From Paracoccaceae bacterium (GTDB lineage Bacteria > Pseudomonadota > Alphaproteobacteria > Rhodobacterales > Rhodobacteraceae): a stretch of 64,000 nucleotides of DNA. The position numbers and the translations under genes are program-made. This document shows positions 48,721 through 57,833 of the stretch, in pieces. Position 1 is the first letter of the stretch, and the number at the start of each line of letters is the position of its first letter. The stretch lies in NCBI GenBank assembly GCA_030148225.1, contig JASBTX010000003.1, forward strand, positions 1 to 64,000, in the 5' to 3' direction. Under the pieces are notes generated by a model. The model was not told the origin of the DNA. It worked only from the letters and a program-made list of their open reading frames with translations, and did not search any database.

Positions 48721-50301
48721 TTACTCGGCGGGCGTGGCGGCCGCGCCGGTGTTGCCTTCGTGCTCGATCGCCCAGGGATCACCCGAGAATTCACGACCAC
48801 GATTGGCGCTCAGCATGATGTTGATCACAAAGATGATGAAACCAAGACCAATCAGATAGGCACCACCGGTCAGCGTCAGCTGGGCGGTCGACCATTGTGG
48901 CAGGTCCAGATAATCCACGACCCAGCGCGGGAAGTAGACGTAACCCAGATAGTACATCATCATCACCTTGGTGAAGATACCGATCTGCCAGCACCAGAAA
49001 TGTAGGTTGCCCATTGTCTGATTGTACATCCGCCCCGTGAAATACGGATAGAGATAGTACACGCCCGCCATCGCCATATTGGCCATGAAGCCCACGAACA
49101 TCGCGTGGAAATGCGCCGGGACGAAATAGGTGTTGTGCACGAAATCGCTGTCTGTCGCGATCTGCGCGTTCACATAGGCCGTCACGCCGCCAAGCATCAG
49201 AAAGAAGATCGAGGCGATGATGAACTTGAACGGCACCGCCCGTTTCGCGGAAACCGGGATGACATCATACCAGAGCGACGCGATCCAGTTGAACACGTGC
49301 AGCGTTGACGGGATGAAGATCATCAGCGTCAGGATCTGCGTGGCGCGCTCAAGTGGGCCGCTGACCGTCTCGGCCGGCTGGAAGTGGTGCGGATAGACGA
49401 TAAAGGCCAGTACCGTGAGGATCGAAAAGGCCGTGACCGCGGACCAGTAGCTCCAGATCGGGCGGCCAAGGAACCGGGGCATCAGCGTATAGAGGATCGC
49501 GATAGCCGGCATCAGCGGCAGGTAAACAGCCGGATGGCCATAGAACCAGAACATGAACATGAAGGTCATCACATCCCCGCCCCGCGCAGGGTCGAACATC
49601 GCCGTAACCTCGAGCCAGTCGGTGAACATGTAGATACCCACCAGGCCCAGAATAGGTGTGGAACCGACAAGCAGGATGCCTTCGGATATCGCACCCCAAC
49701 CCATCAGGGGCAGCTTGCTCCAGCCGGTTTTCTTGGCTGCTGCCCAGCCGTTGCGAAAGAGGACCGCGCCGGCGATGAATTCCGAAATTGCCACCAACGT
49801 TACCGCCAGATAGCCCATCCAGACCAGTTCACCGCCCACCCTGAGGGACATGGGCGGGTAGAAGGTCCAGGTAAAGTCGGGCCGCGAGATGACCAGCAGC
49901 ACCGCAGCGAGGATCAGCGTCCAGTAGCTCCATTGCGCGCCGCGCGCCCAGAGGAGTTCCTCGGTCCCCAGCACCTTGGGTATCATGTAATACATGATCG
50001 AGATGACCAGCGGGATGACAAAGCCGAAAACCATCAGCATCCCGTGCAGCGTCATCAGCGACATATAGGGCCGCGCATCGAAGAACTGGATATCCGGCAC
50101 CGCCAGTTCGGTGCGGAACAGCATCGCCATCAGGCCACCAAGGCCCAGCATGACGACCGAGGTCAGCATGCCCTTGATCGCGATATGGCGATAGTGGTTG
50201 GAAAACAGCAGCGTCGACAGGGTCATCTTGCCGATGACATCCTCGCGCTCCCAGTGGGGCGTGCCGCCCATTCTTACTGCATCATGTGGACTTGCCATCA
50301 T
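48721..50301 (-). CDS. B-family (ba3-like) heme-copper oxidase subunit I
   Basis: This 526-residue protein has about 13 membrane helices. Visible ligands are the low-spin heme His in MTLHGMLMVFG, the CuB/Tyr motif FYGHPAVYLPLMPAI (His and cross-linked-type Tyr, with Ala instead of the Glu of A-family enzymes), YPHHFQP (two CuB His) and HNTYFVPAHFHAMF (heme His pair). The GHPxVY form without Glu and the HNT-x-x-VP-x-HFH form match B-family ba3 oxidases. At the K-channel position the sequence reads IPSTLHVF, with His where ba3 has Thr and A-family enzymes have Lys. It reduces oxygen to water while pumping protons. The ATG at 50301 follows GGGAG. Confidence 0.88.
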   Translation of the reverse strand: MMASPHDAVRMGGTPHWEREDVIGKMTLSTLLFSNHYRHIAIKGMLTSVVMLGLGGLMAMLFRTELAVPDIQFFDARPYMSLMTLHGMLMVFGFVIPLVISIMYYMIPKVLGTEELLWARGAQWSYWTLILAAVLLVISRPDFTWTFYPPMSLRVGGELVWMGYLAVTLVAISEFIAGAVLFRNGWAAAKKTGWSKLPLMGWGAISEGILLVGSTPILGLVGIYMFTDWLEVTAMFDPARGGDVMTFMFMFWFYGHPAVYLPLMPAIAILYTLMPRFLGRPIWSYWSAVTAFSILTVLAFIVYPHHFQPAETVSGPLERATQILTLMIFIPSTLHVFNWIASLWYDVIPVSAKRAVPFKFIIASIFFLMLGGVTAYVNAQIATDSDFVHNTYFVPAHFHAMFVGFMANMAMAGVYYLYPYFTGRMYNQTMGNLHFWCWQIGIFTKVMMMYYLGYVYFPRWVVDYLDLPQWSTAQLTLTGGAYLIGLGFIIFVINIMLSANRGREFSGDPWAIEHEGNTGAAATPAE

Positions 50302-50332
50302 GCATCTCCCTTAATTCTTGTGCTTGGGGCGC

Positions 50333-50929
50333 TCATGCCTCGGCCCCTTCCACGACCAGCCACGCCTTCATCTGTGCATGGCCGACGCCGCAATAATTCA
50401 GACATTGGATCAGGTATTTGCCGGGTTTTTCCGGCGCCCGGATCCAGAGCGCGCGCTCGCGGCCCGGCTCGAACTCGGCCGTGATCCCGGCAACAGGAAT
50501 GTTGAACCCGTGGATCACGTCATTGGCAAAGATGCGGAACAGCACCTTTTCGCCGGGCTTGACCACGGCAGCGTTGCGGCTGATCGCGTCTTCGTCGTTG
50601 AAAAAGGCAAAGCCCCACTGAAAGGCGAGAACGCGTATCTCGCGGTCGAATGCGCCTTCGGTTTCGGCGGAAGTGGTTTCCAGTACCTCACCTTCGGCAT
50701 TTGCCAGCGGTTCCTGATAGGCGGTGAAGATCTCGGTACTGCGTTTGTCGCCATACCAGACCAGAACAATCAGAAGCCCGACAAATACGAACTCCATCGA
50801 ATAGGGCAGTTTCCAACGTGCCGGCAGGAAGAGCGCGGCAAAGAGCGCGGCAATCCCAAGCCCGAGGACGAAGAAAACCAATATCATCATAGTTGCCTGA
50901 TATCCGCTCAGGCCGAGTGCGGTTTCCAT
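50333..50929 (-). CDS. Cytochrome c oxidase subunit II with CuA site
   Basis: This 198-residue subunit II has two N-terminal hydrophobic helices (about 8-35 and 45-65) and a periplasmic cupredoxin domain. The CuA ligands are visible as NDVIHGF (His) and CLNYCGVGHAQM (C-x3-C-x3-H-x2-M), preceded by the aromatic electron-entry motif AFQWGF. It accepts electrons from cytochrome c or a cupredoxin and passes them to subunit I, encoded 31 bp downstream. The ATG at 50929 was chosen because GGGAGG precedes it and the longer frame to 50980 adds residues unlike the family. Confidence 0.9.
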   Translation of the reverse strand: METALGLSGYQATMMILVFFVLGLGIAALFAALFLPARWKLPYSMEFVFVGLLIVLVWYGDKRSTEIFTAYQEPLANAEGEVLETTSAETEGAFDREIRVLAFQWGFAFFNDEDAISRNAAVVKPGEKVLFRIFANDVIHGFNIPVAGITAEFEPGRERALWIRAPEKPGKYLIQCLNYCGVGHAQMKAWLVVEGAEA

Positions 50930-51007
50930 GACAGAATAACCTCCCGATAATTGAAACTCATGGACGCAAACCCGCCGCAACGCGCAGACGGGCAGGAAAA
51001 CGGAGTA

Positions 51008-51415
51008 TCAGAGGATCGGAGGCCGGAAGTGGAACGTGGATATCTGTGCCGGATGCAGCGGTGCCTCGGTCACGCTGACGGCAACCGTGTAGGACACGGC
51101 ACGTTCGCAGACGGGAACATCGCTGATCAGGACCGTCGGTGCACAATGGCCAACCGACGACATCATGTTGCAGCCGAACATCATCGGACAGAATTGCCCC
51201 ATGCCGCCCATATCCGAACCGGACATGCCACCGGTCTCCATCATCATGGCATCGCCGGTCTGTTCGGTGATGGCAGTGTTGCGATACTGGGACTGCATGG
51301 CGCTCATCCCCGCCACGGCCACAGCCGGGATGCTTGCGATCACGATCACAAGCAGCGTTGCAATCAGCAAACCGGTAACAATCCGGTTTTGATGATGTGC
51401 GACCCTTTGGCTCAT
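51008..51415 (-). CDS. Small Met/Cys-rich membrane-anchored protein
   Basis: This 135-residue protein has one hydrophobic segment (VTGLLIATLLVIVIASIPAV, about 13-32). A Met/Cys-rich patch follows (GGMSGSDMGGMGQFCPMMFG and then CNMMSSVGHC, about 62-92), and the protein ends in TFHFRPPIL. The tail resembles small periplasmic copper-related (DUF2946-like) proteins. It is the first gene of the row leading into oxidase subunit II (78 bp gap), so it probably handles copper for the oxidase. There is no firm family assignment. Confidence 0.6.
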   Translation of the reverse strand: MSQRVAHHQNRIVTGLLIATLLVIVIASIPAVAVAGMSAMQSQYRNTAITEQTGDAMMMETGGMSGSDMGGMGQFCPMMFGCNMMSSVGHCAPTVLISDVPVCERAVSYTVAVSVTEAPLHPAQISTFHFRPPIL

Positions 51416-51735
51416 GCAGGCAGGTTAGCACTCAGATTTTTCGGCGTCCAGAAACTTATAATCGATATAAATACAGCATAAGCATATTGTTTTATGGTTT
51501 AAATACAATGTTATACAAAGAGATGTCATACCAGATGATCTTCGCTGAATTTAGGTCAATACTATTGTCTAGTTGAGTCGCTGACGCCGCTGATCCCGGA
51601 TCGTGATGCCAACGTAAGCATCCTGACGACACCACAGCGCCTACTGGTTTGAAGCCCATGATCCATGGGCAAAGCCTTGACCCGTTTCATCCCGGTCACC
51701 TACCAATGATGGCGCGAAGCGGGGGAATGCAAAAA
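51416..51735. other. AT-rich intergenic region between divergent genes
   Basis: These 320 bp separate the minus-strand oxidase row from the plus-strand dehydrogenase gene. The stretch 51455-51575 is markedly AT-rich for this genome and probably carries the promoters of both units. I see no tRNA, no clear FNR or CueR dyad and no small gene with a ribosome site. Confidence 0.5.
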
Positions 51736-52599
51736 ATGACGGATACGGCAGTTATCGGCCTTGGCGCCATGGGTACAGCACTTGCGCGGGCGCTTCTTGA
51801 TGCGGGTTTCACGACGACGGTGTGGAACCGGACCCCGGGAAAAGCCGGGGGCCTTGTCGATGCGGGGGCAAAGCAGGCGGCGTCATTCGGGGAAGCTCTG
51901 GCCGCCAGCAAAAAGATCATATTTTGTCTGCCCGGCTATGATGCGACAGCGGCACTTTTCGCCGGTGAAGAGACACAGAAAAATCTGGCAGGCAGAACCA
52001 TCATCCAGCTGAGTACCGCCTCGCCGCTTGAGGCGGCGAACGCCGCGCAGTGGTTTGACGGGTTGCAGGCATCGTTCCTCGCCGGTGCAATATTGTGCTG
52101 GCCAACCCATATCGGAACGGATGAAGGACGTATCGTCGTGGCCGGTTCGCAGGCGGCCTATGATGACTGCCATGGCGAACTGGCGGCGATGGCTGGCGGG
52201 CTGCGGTACCTGGGCACGAATATCAGGGCCCCTTCGACCGTTGATCTGGCATTCCTGTCCCGGACGCTCGGGATCGTATTCGGATCGATTCACGGCGCAT
52301 TGGTATGCGAGGTCGAGGGCGTGCCGGTATCGGAGTTCACGGCAATTCTTCCGCCCGGTGACCGCGCTGTCCCCCTGACCGAGACCATAAATGCCGGCTC
52401 GTTTGATGATATCAGCGATGCGGGCGCGTCGGTTGATATTGCCTGGGCGGCTGTGCGGCAACTGGCAGAGCAGGCCCGAGATGCCGGGATCAACAGCGAT
52501 CTGCCGGACCTCATGAGCAGTTGGGTCAGGAAAGCACAGGCAGCGGGCTTTGGCGCAGAGGAAACCGCCGCGGTGATCAAGGTGCTGCGCAAGGGTTAG
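51736..52599 (+). CDS. NAD(P)-dependent oxidoreductase of the 3-hydroxyisobutyrate dehydrogenase/imine reductase group
   Basis: This 287-residue protein has an N-terminal Rossmann fold, AVIGLGAMGTALARALLDAG (about 4-23), with VWNRTPGKA (about 28-36) favouring NADP. The helical C-terminal domain dimerises. Where the hydroxyisobutyrate group has the catalytic Lys, this branch shows an imine-reductase-like stretch (PSTVDLAFLSRTLGIVFGSI). It may reduce cyclic imines or beta-hydroxy acids. The start at 51736 places GGGGGA about 10 nt upstream; an ATG at 51727 is too close to that site. Confidence 0.75.
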   Translation: MTDTAVIGLGAMGTALARALLDAGFTTTVWNRTPGKAGGLVDAGAKQAASFGEALAASKKIIFCLPGYDATAALFAGEETQKNLAGRTIIQLSTASPLEAANAAQWFDGLQASFLAGAILCWPTHIGTDEGRIVVAGSQAAYDDCHGELAAMAGGLRYLGTNIRAPSTVDLAFLSRTLGIVFGSIHGALVCEVEGVPVSEFTAILPPGDRAVPLTETINAGSFDDISDAGASVDIAWAAVRQLAEQARDAGINSDLPDLMSSWVRKAQAAGFGAEETAAVIKVLRKG

Positions 52600-52703
52600 C
52601 CAACCGCAAAGGCGGCTGAGACCACAGGTCTGTCGGGCACGCCTGATCCCGACCGGTCTATACCGCCCCCCAACCCCGGCCATTGCGACCTCACGTTCCC
52701 GTC

Positions 52704-52721
52704 ACGCCGACGTCACGGCGT
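52704..52721. promoter_or_regulatory. Inverted repeat ACGCCG-N6-CGGCGT upstream of the periplasmic protein gene
   Basis: Perfect 6-bp arms surround ACGTCA about 105 bp before the start at 52828, and further GTCAC/GTGAC motifs lie on both sides. It may be a regulator site. Nothing else is recognised between 52600 and 52827. Confidence 0.3.
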
Positions 52722-52827
52722 TGTAACCCGGCTTGAGCCCTTCGTGACACCCCGGCTGGCGGTGGCGGCGTTAGCATTGCGGCGGCGGTTCGGGGCTGTC
52801 CCGAACCGGGAAGAGGGGAAGAGTGAA

Positions 52828-53688
52828 ATGTCCTTTGATCAACTGAAACACGGTGTGGCGCTTGCGGCGGTCGCGGCAGCGCTGACAACAACGGCTGCTC
52901 TGGCCGAACAAAGCGGCGACTGGGCGGGGCCGGGTGCCATGGCCGCGAGTGCGGATGGCCAGGCGATCTGGCAGTTCCCGGACAAGCGCGCACTGGACCC
53001 GGCGCTGTTCGGCACGCCGGAAATGCCGCTGAATGTCGAGCTGCTGCCGCTTGAAAACCGGGCGACCACCGACGATGGCAGCGCCTATACCACGATCAAG
53101 AACCCGGCGATGTTTTCCAACAAGATCGCGATGACCGAGGGCACATTTGCCATGCAGGTCCGCGATCTGACGGCCAAGGACGGGCCGGGTTCGCGCGACG
53201 AGATCGCGATGGAGGCAGAATTCGCGGCGCCCGACGGGCGCATGATCCGCGTGGTGATGAACAAGGTCATCCCCAAAGGGCCGGATCATCCGTTCTTTGG
53301 CGGCGTGGGCACGAATGTGCTGATGCATGGCGGCACCGGGATCGGCACACCGCTGGTGGCCGAGGAATTCAGCTATATCACTGCCTGGGGGATCGGGGAC
53401 ATGTATGTTGACGGTGAATTGGTCGATCAGGGCCGGGTCGTGCATATCATGGTCTCCGAGCGTACGCGCGACGATGATTTCAAGGTGGGCTTTGGCGTGG
53501 CCAAGCCGGATGAACTGGAAATCCACCTCGCCATGCCGCCGCTCAAAGCCTCGCCCGATGGCCCCAAACCCAGCCCGGTTCCCACGGGCGTGATGCTGCC
53601 CAACGGCAAGGAACAGCCTTTTATCCACGTCAATTTCTACGGAAACGCCGAGGTACGCGGCAATCGCTTTGTCGCAGCTGACAGCTAG
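52828..53688 (+). CDS. Exported protein of unknown function
   Basis: This 286-residue protein has an N-terminal Sec signal (HGVALAAVAAALTTTAALAE, cleavage after ALA, about residue 27). The mature part is mostly beta-like, with TIKNPAMFSNKIAM, NVLMHGGTGIGTP and the tail FIHVNFYGNAEV. No catalytic motif or lipobox is visible. The ATG at 52828 follows GGGGAAGAG; the frame to 52744 lacks a site. It lies next to copper-related genes, but a link is only by position. Confidence 0.7.
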   Translation: MSFDQLKHGVALAAVAAALTTTAALAEQSGDWAGPGAMAASADGQAIWQFPDKRALDPALFGTPEMPLNVELLPLENRATTDDGSAYTTIKNPAMFSNKIAMTEGTFAMQVRDLTAKDGPGSRDEIAMEAEFAAPDGRMIRVVMNKVIPKGPDHPFFGGVGTNVLMHGGTGIGTPLVAEEFSYITAWGIGDMYVDGELVDQGRVVHIMVSERTRDDDFKVGFGVAKPDELEIHLAMPPLKASPDGPKPSPVPTGVMLPNGKEQPFIHVNFYGNAEVRGNRFVAADS

Positions 53689-53788
53689 AACCCAGGCGCA
53701 GTCATAATCAGGCGTAGCCCCGTACCCCCGGGGTTGCGTCTGACAAGAACGAACCGGTCGGCACCGCCCGGCACCTCTCGGAAAGGGC

Positions 53789-53819
53789 TTGAGCTTCCAG
53801 TGGGGGAAGCCTCAGCATG
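53789..53819 (+). promoter_or_regulatory. MerR-type (CueR-like) promoter/operator
   Basis: TTGAGC (53789-53794) as a -35 box is followed by a dyad, GAGCTTCC (53791-53798) against GGAAG-C-CTC (53805-53813), and a -10-like stretch AGCATG about 19 bp after the -35. CTTCC-N-GGAAG dyads inside a long spacer are the hallmark of CueR/MerR-controlled metal promoters. Because it covers the ATG at 53817, the following gene is given the later start at 53856. Confidence 0.55.
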
Positions 53820-53855
53820 GTCCCGACCGATGAGGGAGCGGTTTTCGTGGGTGAG

Positions 53856-54509
53856 ATGTCCTTGCTGCTGGCGCTGGGTCTCGGGCTTTTGGGGTTTGTC
53901 GAGCCCTGCACGATAGGGGCGCATATGCTGTTTCTGTCGGCGCAAAAGTCGCGCGCAATGGCGGCGCGGCTCAGGGCCGTCGTGATCTTCATTCTGGCAC
54001 GCGTCGTGGTAATGGCGGGGTTTGGCGGGCTGATCGTGGTGCTGGGCCAGCGCCTGATCGGGCTTCAGACCGGCGCATGGCTGGGTTTCGGCCTGCTTTA
54101 TCTGGCCATTGGCATCTTCATTTATCTGGGTGCGGACGGGGTTTTGCGCCAGCGTATCGCTCTGGCGCCCGCGCGCTGGAAAGGCGCAGAATCGCCACTG
54201 ATCCAGGGGCTGGGTTTCGGGCTGAATATTCCGGCCTGCGCGGCGCCCATCCTTTTTGCCCTGATCGGGTCGGCAACGCTGGGGGGCACGGTCGCCACCG
54301 GCTTTCTGATGATGGCGATATTCGCGCTGGCCCTGTCACTGCCGCTGGTCCCGCTGTCGGTGATGCCGGGTCTGGCGCGACCGCTGGACCGGCTGGGCGA
54401 CTGGCTGCGCCCGCGCCGCCGGTTTCTGGGGCTGATATTCCTGTTGCTGGGCGTCTGGTCGGTCTATTTCGGACTGTTTGTCGATCCGGCTGACTGGAGT
54501 AGCCTGTGA
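53856..54509 (+). CDS. CcdA/DsbD-type membrane thiol-electron carrier
   Basis: This 217-residue six-helix membrane protein is of the CcdA family, which moves reducing equivalents from cytoplasmic thioredoxin to the periplasm for cytochrome c or metal-protein maturation. The two functional cysteines are visible in helices 1 and 4: GFVEPCTIGAHML (near 12-24) and LNIPACAAPILFAL (near 127-140). The start at 53856 (MSLLLALG) follows GTGGGTGAG. Its stop overlaps the MFS gene start (GTGA). With a CueR-like operator in front it may be copper-induced. Confidence 0.82.
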   Translation: MSLLLALGLGLLGFVEPCTIGAHMLFLSAQKSRAMAARLRAVVIFILARVVVMAGFGGLIVVLGQRLIGLQTGAWLGFGLLYLAIGIFIYLGADGVLRQRIALAPARWKGAESPLIQGLGFGLNIPACAAPILFALIGSATLGGTVATGFLMMAIFALALSLPLVPLSVMPGLARPLDRLGDWLRPRRRFLGLIFLLLGVWSVYFGLFVDPADWSSL

Positions 54510-55741
54510 CGCCCCGCCGCCGTTTCTGGCATGTTGCCGGTGCGGGCACGGTGTTTCAGGCCGGTTCGGCGGCGGTCGACAGCGCAACGGTGATGTCGGC
54601 GCTTGTCTTTCAACTGACCGGCAGCGCGCTTGCGGTCGGGGCGGTGCCCGCGATTTTACGGTTTGGTTGGCTTTTGCCGCAGATATTCGTGGGCTATCTG
54701 GCCGGCAAGGGCGGCTCTTCGATGCCTTATTATGTCATCGGGGCCTTTGGCAGGACCGGCGCGATGGCACTGCTTTGCCTGTTGCTCTGGCTGGGCGGCA
54801 TATCCGGCTGGCAACCCGGTGTCATCGGCGCGCTGACACTGGGCCTCTGGGCGGTTTATGCCGGGCTCAGCGGCATTGTCGGGGTGCCTTATAATGATAT
54901 CGTCGCCCGGTCGGTGCCCTCGGGGCAGCGCAGCCGGCTCTTGTCGATCCGCTTTCTGGGCGGCGGATTGTTGGCCCTGATTGTTGCGATCCTGGCCGAC
55001 CAGATGATTGCGCGCTTTGCATTTCCACTCTCATATGCCGCGATCACGGGCGTTGCGGCAGTTCTGATGCTGATCTCGTCCCTGCTCTTTGTGATGATGG
55101 GCGAGCCGTCTGCGCCCCCTGCCCGCCGGGCTGCCGGCCGCTTTGGTGACTATCTGAAAGAGGGGCGTGTCACCTTTCGCGACGATCCCGCATTTCGCCG
55201 CTTTGTTCAGGCGCAATGGTGCGGCGGTGCCGTTTTGATGGCGGCACCGTTTTACATTCTGGCCGCCGACCGGCTGGGATTGACGCTGGAGGATGTCGCG
55301 CTTTTGCTTGGGGTGCAGACGCTGGGTGCGCTGGTGCTGAACCCGCTTTGGGGCTGGTGGGGGGATCGGCGGGGCAAAAAAAGCCTGATGCGCGCCATTG
55401 CCCTGGCGCGGATCCTGCCGCCCCTTGTCATTCTGGCGCTGATCTGGCTGTCACCACCGCCCGGGATCAGCAAATTGCTCCTCTTCCTGACGTTTTTCGG
55501 GCTGGGGGCGCTGGCCAACGGGCTGACAATCGCGGTGATCGGGTTGCTGATGGAAATATCGCCCGATGACCGCCGCCCGGCCTATAGCGGCTATTTCAAC
55601 GCGCTGACCGCACCGGCCTTTTTGCTGCCACTGGCAGGGGGCGCATTGGCGGGGCTGGTCGGGCTGTGGCTCGTCTTTCTGCTGGCGGCACTTGCCGCCA
55701 CGGCGCAGGTTTTTCTGCTGGGCCGGATAGGGCGGCGCTGA
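54506..55741 (+). CDS. MFS transporter
   Basis: This 411-residue membrane protein of the major facilitator superfamily has about 12 hydrophobic segments, an intracellular loop with RSVPSGQRSRLLSIRFLGGG (between helices 4 and 5 region) and WGWWGDRRGKKSLM after helix 8, as in MFS motif A. The start is GTG at 54506, overlapping the CcdA-like stop, so the two are co-translated and likely share the upstream metal-type promoter. The substrate is unknown; metal complexes or a siderophore/chalkophore-like compound are possible. Confidence 0.85.
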   Translation: MTPRRRFWHVAGAGTVFQAGSAAVDSATVMSALVFQLTGSALAVGAVPAILRFGWLLPQIFVGYLAGKGGSSMPYYVIGAFGRTGAMALLCLLLWLGGISGWQPGVIGALTLGLWAVYAGLSGIVGVPYNDIVARSVPSGQRSRLLSIRFLGGGLLALIVAILADQMIARFAFPLSYAAITGVAAVLMLISSLLFVMMGEPSAPPARRAAGRFGDYLKEGRVTFRDDPAFRRFVQAQWCGGAVLMAAPFYILAADRLGLTLEDVALLLGVQTLGALVLNPLWGWWGDRRGKKSLMRAIALARILPPLVILALIWLSPPPGISKLLLFLTFFGLGALANGLTIAVIGLLMEISPDDRRPAYSGYFNALTAPAFLLPLAGGALAGLVGLWLVFLLAALAATAQVFLLGRIGRR

Positions 55742-55762
55742 CGGGCGCTGACCGCGCGAAAT

Positions 55763-56938
55763 CTACCAGATCCCGCGGTAGAGCGTCACGATCTGTCCGG
55801 CATCGGGTACGCGCGGATTGTTCTGCGGCGAGCCCGAGGCCAGTGCCTGCCCCGCCATGAGCATCAGCATGTCATCATCGGCCTGATGCCCCAGATCGCG
55901 CGGGCGCGGCACCCTGAGATCCGCGTTAAGTTGGCGCAGCCCCGCGATCAGTTTTTCGCATGCCGGATCGTCGCCATCATCCGCCTTCGCCCAACCCATG
56001 ACGCGCGCGCAGGTGGCATAGCGCGCGGGCGCGGCAGAGACCGAAAACGCCGTGACCGCAGGCAGGAGCATCGCGTTCGACAGCCCGTGCGCCACGTGGA
56101 AATGCGCGCCGATGGGGCGGCTCATCCCGTGGACAAGCGCCACGGAGGCGTTGGAAAAGGCCATGCCTGCCTGCGATGCCGCCAGCATCAGCGCCGCGCG
56201 GGCCGGCCCATTATCGGGCGCGGCGCAGGCCGTGCGCACATGCGCCGCAATCGCCGGCATCGCCGCCAGTGCAAATGCATCCGTATAGGCGAAGGCCCGG
56301 CGGGAGACATAAGCCTCGATCGCGTGGGTCAGGCTGTCAACAGCCGTGTCGGCGGTGATGCGCCAGGGCTTGGTGACGGTGAATGTCCAGTCGATCAGCG
56401 CCGCGGTCGCCACGCAGGCGAGACCCGAGAGGTTATATTTCTCGGTCACTTCGGTGTCGGTGATCACGCACCAGCGCGTCAGTTCGGACCCGGTACCGCC
56501 CGTTGTCGGGATCAGGATGACCGGCGGGCCACAGCGATCGATCTGGGCCGGGGCCTTGTAATCGCGCACATGGCCGGGATTGACACTCATGAAGCTGATG
56601 GCCTTGGCCGTGTCCATCGGGCTGCCGCCACCCAGCCCGATGACGCAATCGAAATCGCCCCCGGCACCGCCGGCCCTGAACGCTGCCAGCCCCTGGTCGA
56701 CGCAGGTATCGGTCGGGTCCTCGACCACCCCGTCAAAGACCCGCCAGGCGATACCGGCATGATCCAGCACATCCGTCACCCTGCCGACATGACCCAGTTC
56801 GACAAGGTTGCGGTCGGTCACGATCAGCGGGCGCGACAGGCCAAGCTGTGCCAGCACCTCGGCCAGTTCATCGGCCACACCGCCCCCGATCCGGATGATC
56901 CGGGGTGACTGAACCCTGCCGATTATCTGCGTCTCCAT
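55763..56938 (-). CDS. Iron-containing alcohol dehydrogenase
   Basis: This 391-residue group-III alcohol dehydrogenase has an N-terminal dinucleotide domain with [14 protein letters not shown] (about 95-108) and PTTGGTGSE (about 143-151). The metal domain has [12 protein letters not shown] (Asp and His ligands) and [16 protein letters not shown] (His ligands at both ends). The second His of the usual HGMxHP motif is Arg here. It should interconvert an alcohol and an aldehyde with NAD(P). It is convergent with the MFS gene and divergent from the ABC export genes. Confidence 0.88.
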   Translation of the reverse strand: METQIIGRVQSPRIIRIGGGVADELAEVLAQLGLSRPLIVTDRNLVELGHVGRVTDVLDHAGIAWRVFDGVVEDPTDTCVDQGLAAFRAGGAGGDFDCVIGLGGGSPMDTAKAISFMSVNPGHVRDYKAPAQIDRCGPPVILIPTTGGTGSELTRWCVITDTEVTEKYNLSGLACVATAALIDWTFTVTKPWRITADTAVDSLTHAIEAYVSRRAFAYTDAFALAAMPAIAAHVRTACAAPDNGPARAALMLAASQAGMAFSNASVALVHGMSRPIGAHFHVAHGLSNAMLLPAVTAFSVSAAPARYATCARVMGWAKADDGDDPACEKLIAGLRQLNADLRVPRPRDLGHQADDDMLMLMAGQALASGSPQNNPRVPDAGQIVTLYRGIW

Positions 56939-57104
56939 GGCGTCCTCCGTTCACCTGCCCGATCCCCCGCAGCCCTGCGCGGGATTGCCGATACGTACAT
57001 CCTACGCCCCATTCGCGATTGCCCGCCACCCCCGGCGGGCCGGGGATGCGCGCAAGTTTGACCTCAATCAAATCCAATTCCCTATGTCTGGTGTATCAGG
57101 TCTC

Positions 57105-57833
57105 ATGGAACCGACATCGGACAGGGGCGATGTGCCTGCCTTTCGCGCCAGCGGCGTGACCAAGATCTATGGCGAGGGACGCTCGGCCGTGCATGCGTTG
57201 CGCGGCGTTGATCTGGAAATCCGGAACGGGGAAATCGTGGTGCTGCTGGGGGCGTCGGGCAGCGGCAAGTCGACATTGCTGAACATTCTGGGCGGGCTTG
57301 ACCGGGCGACGGACGGCGATGTGTGGTTTCGCGATGCGCATCTGACCGCGATGAATGACAGGGCGCTGACACGCTATCGGCGCGATCACGTCGGCTTTGT
57401 CTTTCAGTTCTACAACCTGATGCCCAGCCTGACCGCGCGTGAGAATGTCGAGCTGGTCACCGAGATTGCCGATCATCCGATGTCGGCGGCGGAAGCACTG
57501 GAACTTGTTGGTCTGGGCGCGCGCGTCGATCACTTTCCCGCCCAGTTGTCGGGGGGTGAGCAGCAGCGCGTCGCCATTGCGCGCGCCGTCGCCCGCCAGC
57601 CCGATGTGCTGTTTTGTGACGAGCCGACCGGCGCGCTTGACAGTCGCACGGGCCGCGCGGTGCTGAGGGTGCTGCAGGATGTCAACGCCAAGCTGGGTAC
57701 CACGGTGCTGATCATCACCCATGCCGCCGCCACGGCGGCCATGGCGCACAGGGTCATCCATTTTGCCGATGGCGCCATCCGCAAGGTCGAGGTGAACGCC
57801 AGCCCCGCCCATGCCGAGGAGATCATCTGGTGA
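57105..57833 (+). CDS. MacB/LolD-type ABC exporter ATPase
   Basis: This 242-residue ATPase has Walker [13 protein letters not shown] (about 45-56), the Q-loop [12 protein letters not shown], signature [16 protein letters not shown], Walker [14 protein letters not shown] and the switch His in IITHAA. The FYNL-P and DEPTGALD motifs define the MacB/LolD/FtsE group that works with FtsX-like permeases. The start is uncertain: 57084 is also possible and neither has a strong ribosome site. Its stop overlaps the permease start (GTGA). Confidence 0.88.
   Translation: MEPTSDRGDVPAFRASGVTKIYGEGRSAVHALRGVDLEIRNGEIVVLLGASGSGKSTLLNILGGLDRATDGDVWFRDAHLTAMNDRALTRYRRDHVGFVFQFYNLMPSLTARENVELVTEIADHPMSAAEALELVGLGARVDHFPAQLSGGEQQRVAIARAVARQPDVLFCDEPTGALDSRTGRAVLRVLQDVNAKLGTTVLIITHAAATAAMAHRVIHFADGAIRKVEVNASPAHAEEIIW

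Noticed and set aside
48721-50301. Nitric oxide reductase instead of oxidase
   Set aside because: The GHPAVY motif keeps the active-site Tyr and a CuA-type subunit II gene precedes it, which fits an oxygen-reducing B-family oxidase.
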